From Planctomycetota bacterium (lineage in GTDB: Bacteria > Planctomycetota > Phycisphaerae > Sedimentisphaerales > SG8-4), in the NCBI GenBank assembly GCA_030607345.1, contig JAUWKC010000097.1, forward strand, positions 1 through 6,665: DNA of 6,665 bases. Reading direction: 5' to 3'. The position numbers were made by a program, and so were the translations under genes. Below, piece by piece: positions 1 through 5,474 of the stretch. The notes beneath the pieces are model-generated. The model worked only from the letters and a program-made list of their open reading frames with translations, did no database searches and was not told the origin of the DNA. The stretch's first letter is position 1; every line of letters begins with the position of its first letter.

Positions 1-192
1 ATAAAGCCAAAAAAGATATACGGTACGCGGTCGCTGCCTGGCCCTAAAACAAGAAACACCCATCAGAAGTTTATTTGCATGTTCCGCGAAATTCTGCTTG
101 CAAGGATGGATGTGAGGGGTCAGAATGAGCGGGAACGTTATTTTGAAATGCCCGAAAAGATGTGCAGGAGGCAGGGCCGGGCTGTTATGTAG
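1..192 (+). CDS. 3' end of an unrecognised upstream gene (partial, 5' end outside the window)
   Basis: The first reading frame is open from base 1 to a TAG at 190-192, giving 63 residues with no start inside that is clearly the right one (in-frame ATGs at 79 and 106 are possible). The peptide is strongly basic, with many Arg and Lys, and ends in RRQGRAVM. I do not recognise the family and see no known motif. The main support is context: the TAG overlaps the strong Shine-Dalgarno sequence of the next gene, which starts 11 bp later, an arrangement typical of adjacent genes in one operon. Against it, a 63-codon open frame arises by chance about 5% of the time, and the frame cannot be seen upstream. 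If real, it is the last part of a protein co-transcribed and possibly translationally coupled with the TPR lipoprotein gene. Confidence 0.45.
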   Translation: MKPKKIYGTRSLPGPKTRNTHQKFICMFREILLARMDVRGQNERERYFEMPEKMCRRQGRAVM

Positions 193-197
193 GGAGG
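192..197 (+). promoter_or_regulatory. Strong Shine-Dalgarno site that sets the start of the TPR lipoprotein gene
   Basis: GGGAGG lies 6 bases before the ATG at 204 and overlaps the TAG stop of the reading frame that enters from the left edge. It selects 204 over the in-frame ATG at 162, which has no comparable site and would put 14 extra residues in front of a clear signal peptide. Confidence 0.75.
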
Positions 198-203
198 CGA
201 GAA

Positions 204-869
204 ATGGCTGGCAAAGTACAATCATTTGGGTTGGCTGTTTTTGTGTGTATGTGGGTGGCGGCGGGGTGTGTTCCATCGGCCATCGAGAAGGATACGCAGG
301 CACCGCTGTCGGTTGAGCAGAGGCAGGCCATGCTGGTGCGGGAAATCAGCCGGAAGTTCGAAAATCCAAAGGCGCATTTCGAGCTGGGTCAGTTATATCA
401 GGAGCAGGGACGGTTTGGCGACGCGGAGTTTCATTACAGGACGGCGATAAGTTTCGATGCGGTGCACTGGCCGGCACGGGCGGCGTTGGTTAAGGTGCTT
501 GAGCAAAGCAACCAGGCAGCCACGGCAAAGCAGACGGCAGAGGCTTTTATGAACGAGGTGGGCACTTCGACGGAAAACCTGCTTGGGCTTGGCAGGGCGT
601 TTCAAGAACAACAGGAGGACAATTACGCGTTGGCATGCTACCGGCAGGCGCTGCGTGCGGCGCCGGACTCGCCGGAAACGCATAAGCGATTAGGTGACTT
701 CTATTGGGGCAAAGGGGACGAGGTTCGAGCTGAGGAATATTACAGACGTAGTTTTGAACTGGACTGGAATCAGCCGGATGTGGCCCACCAACTGGGTCTG
801 TTGGGGCGTGTGATACGGGTGGCGCCGGAGAAGTCCGGTCAACCAACTGAAAACCAGACGAGCCAGTAA
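204..869 (+). CDS. TPR-repeat lipoprotein, probably membrane anchored
   Basis: This is a 221-residue protein with tetratricopeptide repeats. The N-terminus is a lipoprotein signal: Lys4, a hydrophobic stretch at about 8-20, then VAAGC with the lipidated Cys at 22. Mature protein begins CVPSA. TPR-like units are seen at about 55-88 (HFELGQLYQEQGRFGDAEFH), 123-156 (LGLGRAFQEQQEDNYALACY) and 157-190 (RLGDFYWGKGDEVRAEEYY), with a degenerate one between the first two and part of another after the third. The C-terminal 15 residues are polar and probably disordered. TPRs are scaffolds for protein-protein contacts, so a role in assembling an envelope complex is plausible; PilF/PilW-type type IV pilus lipoproteins are built this way, but nothing here shows that link. 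The gene is separate from, and convergent with, the ribosomal cluster. The start at 204 is preferred because of its strong ribosome binding site and signal peptide. TPR lipoprotein is secure; the function is unknown. Confidence 0.85.
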   Translation: MAGKVQSFGLAVFVCMWVAAGCVPSAIEKDTQAPLSVEQRQAMLVREISRKFENPKAHFELGQLYQEQGRFGDAEFHYRTAISFDAVHWPARAALVKVLEQSNQAATAKQTAEAFMNEVGTSTENLLGLGRAFQEQQEDNYALACYRQALRAAPDSPETHKRLGDFYWGKGDEVRAEEYYRRSFELDWNQPDVAHQLGLLGRVIRVAPEKSGQPTENQTSQ

Positions 870-891
870 CGCTTGTGAGCGATTTTTGTGG

Positions 892-930
892 CCCTGTAGT
901 GAATGGATGCACTGCAGGGTTTTGTTTGTG
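892..930 (+). terminator. Rho-independent terminator of the TPR lipoprotein unit
   Basis: CCCTGTAGTG (892-901) pairs over 10 bp, with one G-T wobble, with CACTGCAGGG (910-919) around an 8-base loop, followed at once by TTTTGTTTGT. It lies 22 bp after the TPR gene's stop. Read on the minus strand the same hairpin is followed by CCACAAAAATCG, with no T run, so it should not stop transcripts arriving from rplI. No intrinsic terminator is evident for the minus-strand cluster in this 105-bp convergent gap. Confidence 0.8.
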
Positions 931-974
931 GTTACCTGTCGGGGCCGGCAGTTGGTTGTGCTTTCTGAGATTCG

Positions 975-1517
975 TTAACCTTCGTTCTGGTCTGTGGACT
1001 CCTGTTCAGGCTCGGCGGCGGATGTATCGGTTGTAACGTCGCCTTGTTCGACCTGCACATTCTCGATGGGCTGGCCGGTCGGGACGACAACGACGTTGAC
1101 GGTGGCGGTTAAATCATCGGCATATTTGAGCGTGACCTGCGTAGTTCCCACCTGCTTTATATTCTCGGGCAATTGTACGATTTCGTCGGCGACTTCGAAT
1201 CCCTGCTCTCGCAGATTGCCTGCGATATCGCGAGCGGCAATCGAGCCGAAGAGATGTCCCTGCTCGTTTGCCTTGGCTGCCAAGACGGCTTCGGCGCCAT
1301 CGACGGCCACGGCTGCCTGTTCGAGGCGTTTTCGCTGGTGTATTCTCTGCTCGGCGCGCTTAGCTTTTTCTTTAGCCAGAACTTTTACATTCGCTTCGGT
1401 TGCAATGGCAGCCAGTCCCTGGGGCAGGAGATAATTCCTTGCGTACCCGGGGTTTACTTCCACTATATCGCCGAGCCAGCCGACGTTCTTAATATCCTCA
1501 CAAAGCAAAACCTTCAT
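975..1517 (-). CDS. rplI: 50S ribosomal protein L9
   Basis: L9 binds domain V of 23S rRNA and projects from the 50S subunit; loss affects frame maintenance and ribosome spacing. The 180-residue product shows both domains. The N-domain (1-40) carries the family signature, GDIVEVNPGYARNYLLPQGL at 16-35. The long connecting helix runs from about 41 to 75 and is Lys/Arg/Glu rich. The C-domain (77-147) contains the typical HLFGSIAARDIA stretch at 88-99. Usual length is near 150 residues; the extra 30 or so (149-180) form an acidic Glu/Gln/Thr/Asp tail. GAGGT sits 7 bases before the ATG, so the start is well supported. It is the last gene of the minus-strand cluster, 88 bp after rpsR, and the S6-S18-L9 order is widely conserved. 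Confidence 0.97.
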   Translation of the reverse strand: MKVLLCEDIKNVGWLGDIVEVNPGYARNYLLPQGLAAIATEANVKVLAKEKAKRAEQRIHQRKRLEQAAVAVDGAEAVLAAKANEQGHLFGSIAARDIAGNLREQGFEVADEIVQLPENIKQVGTTQVTLKYADDLTATVNVVVVPTGQPIENVQVEQGDVTTDTSAAEPEQESTDQNEG

Positions 1518-1523
1518 ATTGTG

Positions 1524-1545
1524 TACCTCATATCTTTGTACTCAA
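1524..1545 (-). promoter_or_regulatory. rplI translation leader with Shine-Dalgarno inside a tiny ORF
   Basis: On the minus strand the leader reads TTGAGTA, nine bases, then ATGAGGTA, whose GAGGT is the Shine-Dalgarno site. The ATG opens a five-codon frame (M-R-Y-T-I) whose TGA overlaps the rplI start codon. The same two short motifs occur before rpsR. The ribosome binding site is well supported; translation of the tiny frame is conjecture. Confidence 0.4.
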
Positions 1546-1605
1546 GCGTTTTTTGCGGCCCTTTATCTGTTAATACCTGCCCGTTTGGTTGTTAGCCGAA
1601 CTTTC

Positions 1606-1875
1606 TTACGTGGTGTAGGGCAGCAGCGCCATAAACCTGGCGCGTTTGATAGCTTTCTTGACCTTTCTCTGGCAGCTCGCACAGTTGCCGCTGCGTTTTC
1701 GTGAGTATATTTTGCCTCGATTAGTAAGGAGTTTGCCCAGGGTGTCGGTGTCCTTGTAATCGACGTACTTTACGCCTCTTCTGCAGAAGCGACATTGTGT
1801 CTGCTCGCGAACCGCTGTGGTGCGCGTCGTCCTGCGAGAGGTTCTTCTGTTAGTGTTAGTTCTTACCGCACTCAT
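1606..1875 (-). CDS. rpsR: 30S ribosomal protein S18 (four-cysteine form)
   Basis: S18 sits on the 30S platform as a heterodimer with S6. The 89-residue product has the S18 core at 28-86, including YVDYKDTDTL, NRGKI and the C-terminal signature KKAIKRARFMALLPY. Cysteines at 28, 31, 65 and 68 form two CxxC pairs, which fits a zinc-binding form; many S18 proteins have His or no ligands at some of these places. The first 26 residues are rich in Arg and Thr and are probably a flexible RNA-binding extension. GAGGT lies 5 bases before the ATG, so the start is clear. It lies between ssb (67 bp upstream) and rplI (88 bp downstream), with its partner rpsF two genes upstream in the same orientation. 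Confidence 0.97.
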   Translation of the reverse strand: MSAVRTNTNRRTSRRTTRTTAVREQTQCRFCRRGVKYVDYKDTDTLGKLLTNRGKIYSRKRSGNCASCQRKVKKAIKRARFMALLPYTT

Positions 1876-1879
1876 CCGT

Positions 1880-1893
1880 TACCTCATACTCAA
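1880..1893 (-). promoter_or_regulatory. rpsR translation leader with Shine-Dalgarno inside a two-codon ORF
   Basis: On the minus strand TTGAGTATGAGGTA precedes rpsR. GAGGT is the Shine-Dalgarno site. An ATG directly in front of it gives the frame ATG-AGG-TAA, which ends three bases before the rpsR start. TTGAGTA and ATGAGGTA both recur before rplI. Whether ribosomes start at the tiny frame cannot be judged from sequence. Confidence 0.4.
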
Positions 1894-1942
1894 TCTTGTT
1901 CCTGGTTGACAGTTATAACCTGGTTTCTGCAATTGCGAATTT

Positions 1943-2398
1943 TCAAAAGGGTATATCATCGTTCTGGGGCTGGCTGTCGGCTCGGTTGTCTGGGGCCTGG
2001 GCCGGCGTGTCGGCCTGCTGTGAGCCTGACAGGTTTCGTTGTTCGTTGGCGCCTGCGCCGGCTGCCGGGCCGCCCGGGAGAAATTGAGAGGTTTCCACGG
2101 TGACTCTGTGCCTGCTTCGCCTGGTTCCGTCCTGGGCCGTCCAGCTATCAAAAGTGAGCCTTCCTTCGATGAGAACGGGACTTCCTTTGCTGAGATACTT
2201 GTTGATATTCTCAGCCTGTCTGCCGAATGCCCTGCAGTCAACAAAGCAGGTTTCTTCTCGCTGGTTGCCGTCCTGTCCTTTCCGTTTGCGGTTCACAGCC
2301 AGCCCGAAATCAACCACCGCCGTCTGATTAGGCGTATAAGAGAGCTGTGGGTCGCGAGTGAGGTTCCCCATCAGCAACACTTTATTAAAGTTGGCCAT
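1943..2398 (-). CDS. ssb: Single-stranded DNA-binding protein
   Basis: SSB coats single-stranded DNA in replication, repair and recombination and recruits partner enzymes through its C-terminal tip. The 151-residue product has the OB fold at 1-107: it opens FNKVLLMGNLTRDPQL, with the strands VDFGLAVNR and CFVDCRAFGRQAENINKYL and the segment PVLIEGRL after them. A Gly/Ala/Gln-rich linker (108-145) follows, and the protein ends in the canonical acidic-hydrophobic tip DDIPF, so it is complete. GGAG lies 7 bases before the ATG and fixes the start. Length is normal. Its place between rpsF and rpsR matches the rpsF-ssb-rpsR order of many bacteria, where SSB supply is tied to ribosomal protein expression. 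The 100-bp gap from rpsF is the widest between protein genes of the cluster and could hold an internal promoter, but I see no convincing one. Confidence 0.97.
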   Translation of the reverse strand: MANFNKVLLMGNLTRDPQLSYTPNQTAVVDFGLAVNRKRKGQDGNQREETCFVDCRAFGRQAENINKYLSKGSPVLIEGRLTFDSWTAQDGTRRSRHRVTVETSQFLPGGPAAGAGANEQRNLSGSQQADTPAQAPDNRADSQPQNDDIPF

Positions 2399-2498
2399 TT
2401 TCAGTCTCCACTGTTTTGGTTGTCTTTGGTTTTCTCATTTTATGTACAGCGATTCGCCGAGCCATTACGTCGCAGTTGGCGGGAGCGGATTCGGCTGC

Positions 2499-3128
2499 TC
2501 AAGGCTGCTGTTGCTCATATTCGTCGGTTACCTTTTCACTGTTGATTTGCTGCTGGGTTTGTTCTTCTGCCTGTTTGGCGTCTTTTTGCGATTCATCCGG
2601 TTGTGGTTGTTCGATATCGGGCGGTATCGTCTGAGGCGGTTCGCTCTCGGTGAGGGGCTGCGGTTGCTGCCGGTCTTGTTCGGCAGGCTCGGCAGCGGTT
2701 TTGTCTGCTGCGGCGTCTGAGCCTTGCTCTGCAGGTGTGTGCTCGGTCCGGGTTTTTTGGGCGTCCTGCTGCTGCTGGGCCTTTTGCATTCTCTTGTGGG
2801 CGGCCGTTGCGGGGGTGTCTTTTTCAATTTCGTGCTCTCTTGCTTCGGCCGAGAGGACCAAGACGCGCATGATTTGGTCCGAGAGTTGGACGTTTCTTTC
2901 TATCTCACGGATTTTTTGGCCGTCGGCTCTGAAAAAACAGAGGATATATGTTCCACGGTTCTGCCCGTTGATTTTGTAGGCGAGCCTGCGTTCATCCCAC
3001 TTTTTTATCGAAGCAATTTCAGTCTGTGCCTTTTCGAGGATGTTTCTTATTCTTGTTTGGACGCCGTCCCAGTCTGCTGCCGCCTGAGACGAGTCAACGA
3101 GGAACATAGCTTCGTAGAGCTTATTCAC
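2499..3128 (-). CDS. rpsF: 30S ribosomal protein S6 with a very long C-terminal tail
   Basis: S6 binds S18 and 16S rRNA on the 30S platform. With the GTG start at 3128 the product has 209 residues. The S6 ferredoxin-like domain spans about 1-95: NKLYEAMFLVD, then WDERRLAYKINGQNRGTYIL, and LSDQIMRVLVL. Residues 96-209 form a low-complexity tail rich in Gln, Glu, Pro, Ala and Asp; common S6 proteins have 95-135 residues in all. The tail keeps frame to a TGA, and no second domain can be seen in it. The GTG at 3128 is chosen because it gives the usual short N-terminus and has GGGAGG upstream, though 13 bases away, which is long. A TTG at 3167 would add 13 residues without a ribosome binding site. 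The gene begins 49 bp after pth. Confidence 0.93.
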   Translation of the reverse strand: MNKLYEAMFLVDSSQAAADWDGVQTRIRNILEKAQTEIASIKKWDERRLAYKINGQNRGTYILCFFRADGQKIREIERNVQLSDQIMRVLVLSAEAREHEIEKDTPATAAHKRMQKAQQQQDAQKTRTEHTPAEQGSDAAADKTAAEPAEQDRQQPQPLTESEPPQTIPPDIEQPQPDESQKDAKQAEEQTQQQINSEKVTDEYEQQQP

Positions 3129-3141
3129 AATACTTTCAATG

Positions 3142-3147
3142 CCTCCC
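3142..3147 (-). promoter_or_regulatory. Shine-Dalgarno site used to choose the rpsF start
   Basis: GGGAGG on the minus strand is the only strong ribosome binding site near the rpsF N-terminus. It lies 13 bases before the GTG at 3128 and 10 before an ATT just in front of it. It falls inside the frame if the TTG at 3167 is used, which argues against that start. Confidence 0.55.
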
Positions 3148-3177
3148 AAGTCAACTTCGATTTCCAAATTGCATATT

Positions 3178-3741
3178 TTAATTGAATTTGTTCATTGCCG
3201 CATCGATGCCGTATTCGGTCCAGCAAAGCACGGCTTCGTGCGCTCTTTCGATGGCATCGTCGAGCAGCGGCTTTTGTTCCTCGGTCGGTTTGCCGAGGAC
3301 ATAATCGACGGCGTCCTGTGTTGTGCTGCTTGCGATACCTATTCGTAGCCGGTTTATATTTTCTGTGCCGAGGGTCTCTATAATGTCAGCCAGGCCGTTA
3401 TGCCCGCCCGCGGAGCCGTTTGGTCGAATCCGAATTGTGCCCGGCTCAAGGGCCATATCGTCTGTTATGACGAGCACATCTCGGCCGCTGAGCTTATAAA
3501 AGCCCATCGCCGTTGCGACCGGCAGGCCGCTTCTATTCATAAATCGCCAGGGTTTTAACAACATCAGCCTTTTACCTGCAAATTCACCTGTGCCGAAGAG
3601 AGCACCGAATTTTTTCTTTCTCACTTCTATGTTCAGGGCCTTTGCCAAAGAGTCCACGGCACGGAAGCCCAGGTTGTGCCGCGTCCCGGCGTACTCGCTT
3701 GTCGGGTTACCCAGTCCGACGACCATTTTAGTTTCTGCCAT
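3178..3741 (-). CDS. pth: Peptidyl-tRNA hydrolase
   Basis: Pth cleaves the ester bond of peptidyl-tRNAs that fall off ribosomes, freeing tRNA for reuse; it is normally essential in bacteria. From the ATG at 3741 the protein has 187 residues, close to the usual 185-200. Family motifs are in order: VVGLGNP at 7-13, TRHN at 20-23 with the catalytic His22, FMNRSG at 67-72, ITDDM at 92-96 with the Asp that supports the His, and GSAGGHNGL at 109-117. All catalytic and tRNA-contact positions (Asn12, His22, Asn69, Asp95, Asn115) are present. Two changes are seen in conserved loops: Thr14 where Gly is common after GNP, and Arg66 where Thr usually precedes FMN. The frame extends upstream to a TTG at 3762, but the ATG gives the standard N-terminus. 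Neither start has a strong ribosome binding site. The gap to rplY is 26 bp, so translation may be coupled. Confidence 0.95.
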   Translation of the reverse strand: MAETKMVVGLGNPTSEYAGTRHNLGFRAVDSLAKALNIEVRKKKFGALFGTGEFAGKRLMLLKPWRFMNRSGLPVATAMGFYKLSGRDVLVITDDMALEPGTIRIRPNGSAGGHNGLADIIETLGTENINRLRIGIASSTTQDAVDYVLGKPTEEQKPLLDDAIERAHEAVLCWTEYGIDAAMNKFN

Positions 3742-3767
3742 AGCATCTATATTCCACACCAAAGCAG

Positions 3768-4433
3768 CTACTTGCTTTCCTTTTCAGTGGATTCTTTAGT
3801 TTTTTGTTCCTGTTCAGCCTCTTTAGCCTCGGTGATGACTTCGGGAGCGGCCGGGGCTTCTTCTTCGATTTCTTCCGTAGTCCTGGGTGTAACGATACGG
3901 CAGGCTGCGACCAGCGTGGCCGGGTCGCTGAGCAATTTGACACCTTCCGGCAGCTCGATGTCCTGAGCGTGCAGCACCCCGCCGACGTCGAGCTCTTTGA
4001 TGGAGACAACTATCGACTCGGGGATATTTGTTACCTTGCACTCGACCTCGAGACGGTCGGTATGCTCTTCTATAATCGCGCCTTGTTGCGTGCCTTTTGC
4101 GGTACCCTTGAGCTCTATTGGGACCGACACTCTGACCGCCTCGGTTACGTCAACTCTGATGAGGTCCGCGTGGATAATGTTTTTTCCGAGGTAGTCGTAC
4201 TGAATGTCCTTAATGATGACTTTTTCCTTTTTTCTGCCGACCTGGACGTCGAAGAGGCGAAGACCGTGATGGACAGCTTCGACAAAACTGTGCTGGTCGA
4301 GAGAGATTGCAGCCGGCTGCTTTTTGTGGCCGTAGACAATTGCCGGTATTCGTCCCTGCCTGCGGAGTTTGGCGGCGGCAGTTGAGCCGGTTTGTTCACG
4401 CTTCTGCGCCTTGAGTGACAATGTTTTTTCCAT
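3768..4433 (-). CDS. rplY: 50S ribosomal protein L25, CTC/TL5 two-domain form
   Basis: This 5S rRNA-binding protein of the large subunit has 221 residues, as in the longer CTC/TL5 type rather than the 95-residue E. coli form. The N-domain (1-95) shows LRRQGRIPAIVYG at 23-35 and the IIHADLIRV stretch at 86-94. The C-terminal beta domain (about 98-184) has VPIELKGTAKGTQQGA, LEVEC, IPESIVVSI and LPEGVKLL. A Glu/Lys/Ala-rich tail fills 185-221. CTC proteins are linked to general stress in Bacillus, but nothing here shows stress control. A rather weak site, AAGG, lies 10 bases before the ATG. The order prs-rplY-pth is common in bacteria; the spacing is 60 bp from prs and 26 bp to pth. Confidence 0.96.
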   Translation of the reverse strand: MEKTLSLKAQKREQTGSTAAAKLRRQGRIPAIVYGHKKQPAAISLDQHSFVEAVHHGLRLFDVQVGRKKEKVIIKDIQYDYLGKNIIHADLIRVDVTEAVRVSVPIELKGTAKGTQQGAIIEEHTDRLEVECKVTNIPESIVVSIKELDVGGVLHAQDIELPEGVKLLSDPATLVAACRIVTPRTTEEIEEEAPAAPEVITEAKEAEQEQKTKESTEKESK

Positions 4434-4493
4434 GTTTTGCTGACCTTTACCTACATAAGCGGAATTTGCATTCGCGTTTTCCTGTTTTGATTT

Positions 4494-5456
4494 TCAAAAA
4501 TTATTAAACAACCTGCTGATGGATTCATCTCTGTGAATTCTTTTTATTGCTTCTCCCAACATAGCTGAGACGGTCAAGACAGTGATGTTAGGAAGCTCTG
4601 CGGCGTTTTGTCCGAGTGGTACAGTGTCGGTAACCACTATCTCGTCAACGGGGGCTTGTGCCAGGCGTTCCGGCGCGTTGCCGGCAAAGATGCCGTGGGT
4701 GGCGCCTACATAAATCTTCTCTGCGCCCCGCTGCCTGACCAGTTTTGCGGCACTGCAAACCGTTCCGGCTGTGGCTATAATGTCGTCGCACATGAGGACA
4801 TTTCTGCCCTTGACGTCTCCGATAATCTCATGTGCCTCGACCTCGCTGCCGCTGGTGCGTTTTTTATGGACGATTGCCAGTTCCCCGCCCAAGTGGCCGG
4901 CGAACCTCGAGGCGATTTTCATATTTCCGACGTCCGGCGAGACAATGGTAAGCTTGTCGATTTTCTTATTTCTGAAGTACCTGCTTAAGACGAGCTCACC
5001 GGTCAGGTGGTCGACGGGTATGTCGAAGAAGCCCTGAAGCTGCTGTGCGTGAAGGTCTATGGCGAGTACTCGGTCGGCGCCGGCGCAGGTGATGAGATTG
5101 GCGACGAGCTTGGCGGTGATGGGAACCCGCCCTTCGGCTTTTCTATCCTGGCGGGCGTAACCGAAATAGGGTATGACCGCGGTGACGCGTCTGACAGATG
5201 CCCTTCTCAGACAGTCCAGGAAGATGAGGAGCTCCATCAGGTTTTCGTCCACAGGTCTGCAGGTTGACTGGATGACGAAGCAGTCTCTGCCTCGAACGTC
5301 ATCCTCGAGCTTTATGACTTTTTCGCCGTCGGGAAAGGTGTCGATTTTTGCGCCTCCGACGGGAACGCCGAGATATTTGCATACGGCTACTGTCAGCGGC
5401 GTATTGCCGCTGCCGGCGAAAATCTTCAGGTTTTCGCTCAAAAACATTCTGTCCAT
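4494..5456 (-). CDS. prs: Ribose-phosphate pyrophosphokinase (PRPP synthase, class I)
   Basis: Prs transfers pyrophosphate from ATP to ribose 5-phosphate to give PRPP, the precursor of nucleotides, His, Trp and NAD. The 320-residue length is typical. Visible motifs are FPDGE at 41-45, PYFGYARQDRK at 96-106 (ATP-binding region), DLHAQQLQGFF at 134-144 with the catalytic His136, the flexible-loop Lys/Arg at 198-200, and the PRPP loop at 224-232. The C-terminus (SAMLGEAIKRIHRDESIS) is standard. In the PRPP loop the sequence is DDIIATAGT; bacterial enzymes usually have DD-x-I-D-T-x-G-T, so Ala228 replaces the Asp that corresponds to E. coli Asp224. GAGGTG lies 8 bases before the first ATG and decides the start over the Met at residue 4. 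It begins 18 bp after glmU, implying co-transcription. Confidence 0.97.
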   Translation of the reverse strand: MDRMFLSENLKIFAGSGNTPLTVAVCKYLGVPVGGAKIDTFPDGEKVIKLEDDVRGRDCFVIQSTCRPVDENLMELLIFLDCLRRASVRRVTAVIPYFGYARQDRKAEGRVPITAKLVANLITCAGADRVLAIDLHAQQLQGFFDIPVDHLTGELVLSRYFRNKKIDKLTIVSPDVGNMKIASRFAGHLGGELAIVHKKRTSGSEVEAHEIIGDVKGRNVLMCDDIIATAGTVCSAAKLVRQRGAEKIYVGATHGIFAGNAPERLAQAPVDEIVVTDTVPLGQNAAELPNITVLTVSAMLGEAIKRIHRDESISRLFNNF

Positions 5457-5474
5457 CGCGTTTGCACCTCGTTC

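Noticed and set aside
125..316. A plus-strand frame with GAGGGG before its ATG, overlapping the start of the TPR gene
   Set aside because: It runs mostly inside the TPR gene in another frame, is Gly/Cys rich without any family resemblance, and loses to the TPR frame that has a signal peptide and clear repeats.
892..919. The convergent-gap hairpin as a two-way terminator that also serves rplI
   Set aside because: On the minus strand the hairpin is followed by CCACAAAAATCG, with no T run; only the plus-strand direction fits.
1894..1930. AACCAGG direct repeat in the ssb-rpsR gap as an operator
   Set aside because: Two 7-base copies 11 bases apart can occur by chance and no known regulator site is recognised.
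2399..2498. A small gene or internal promoter in the rpsF-ssb gap
   Set aside because: No frame with a start and ribosome binding site fits, and the AT-rich stretch near TACATAAAAT has no matching -35 at proper spacing.
3129..3177. An S6:S18-binding leader RNA before rpsF
   Set aside because: The pth-rpsF gap is only 49 bases, lacks the CCG-containing bulged hairpin expected for that element, and is AT-rich.
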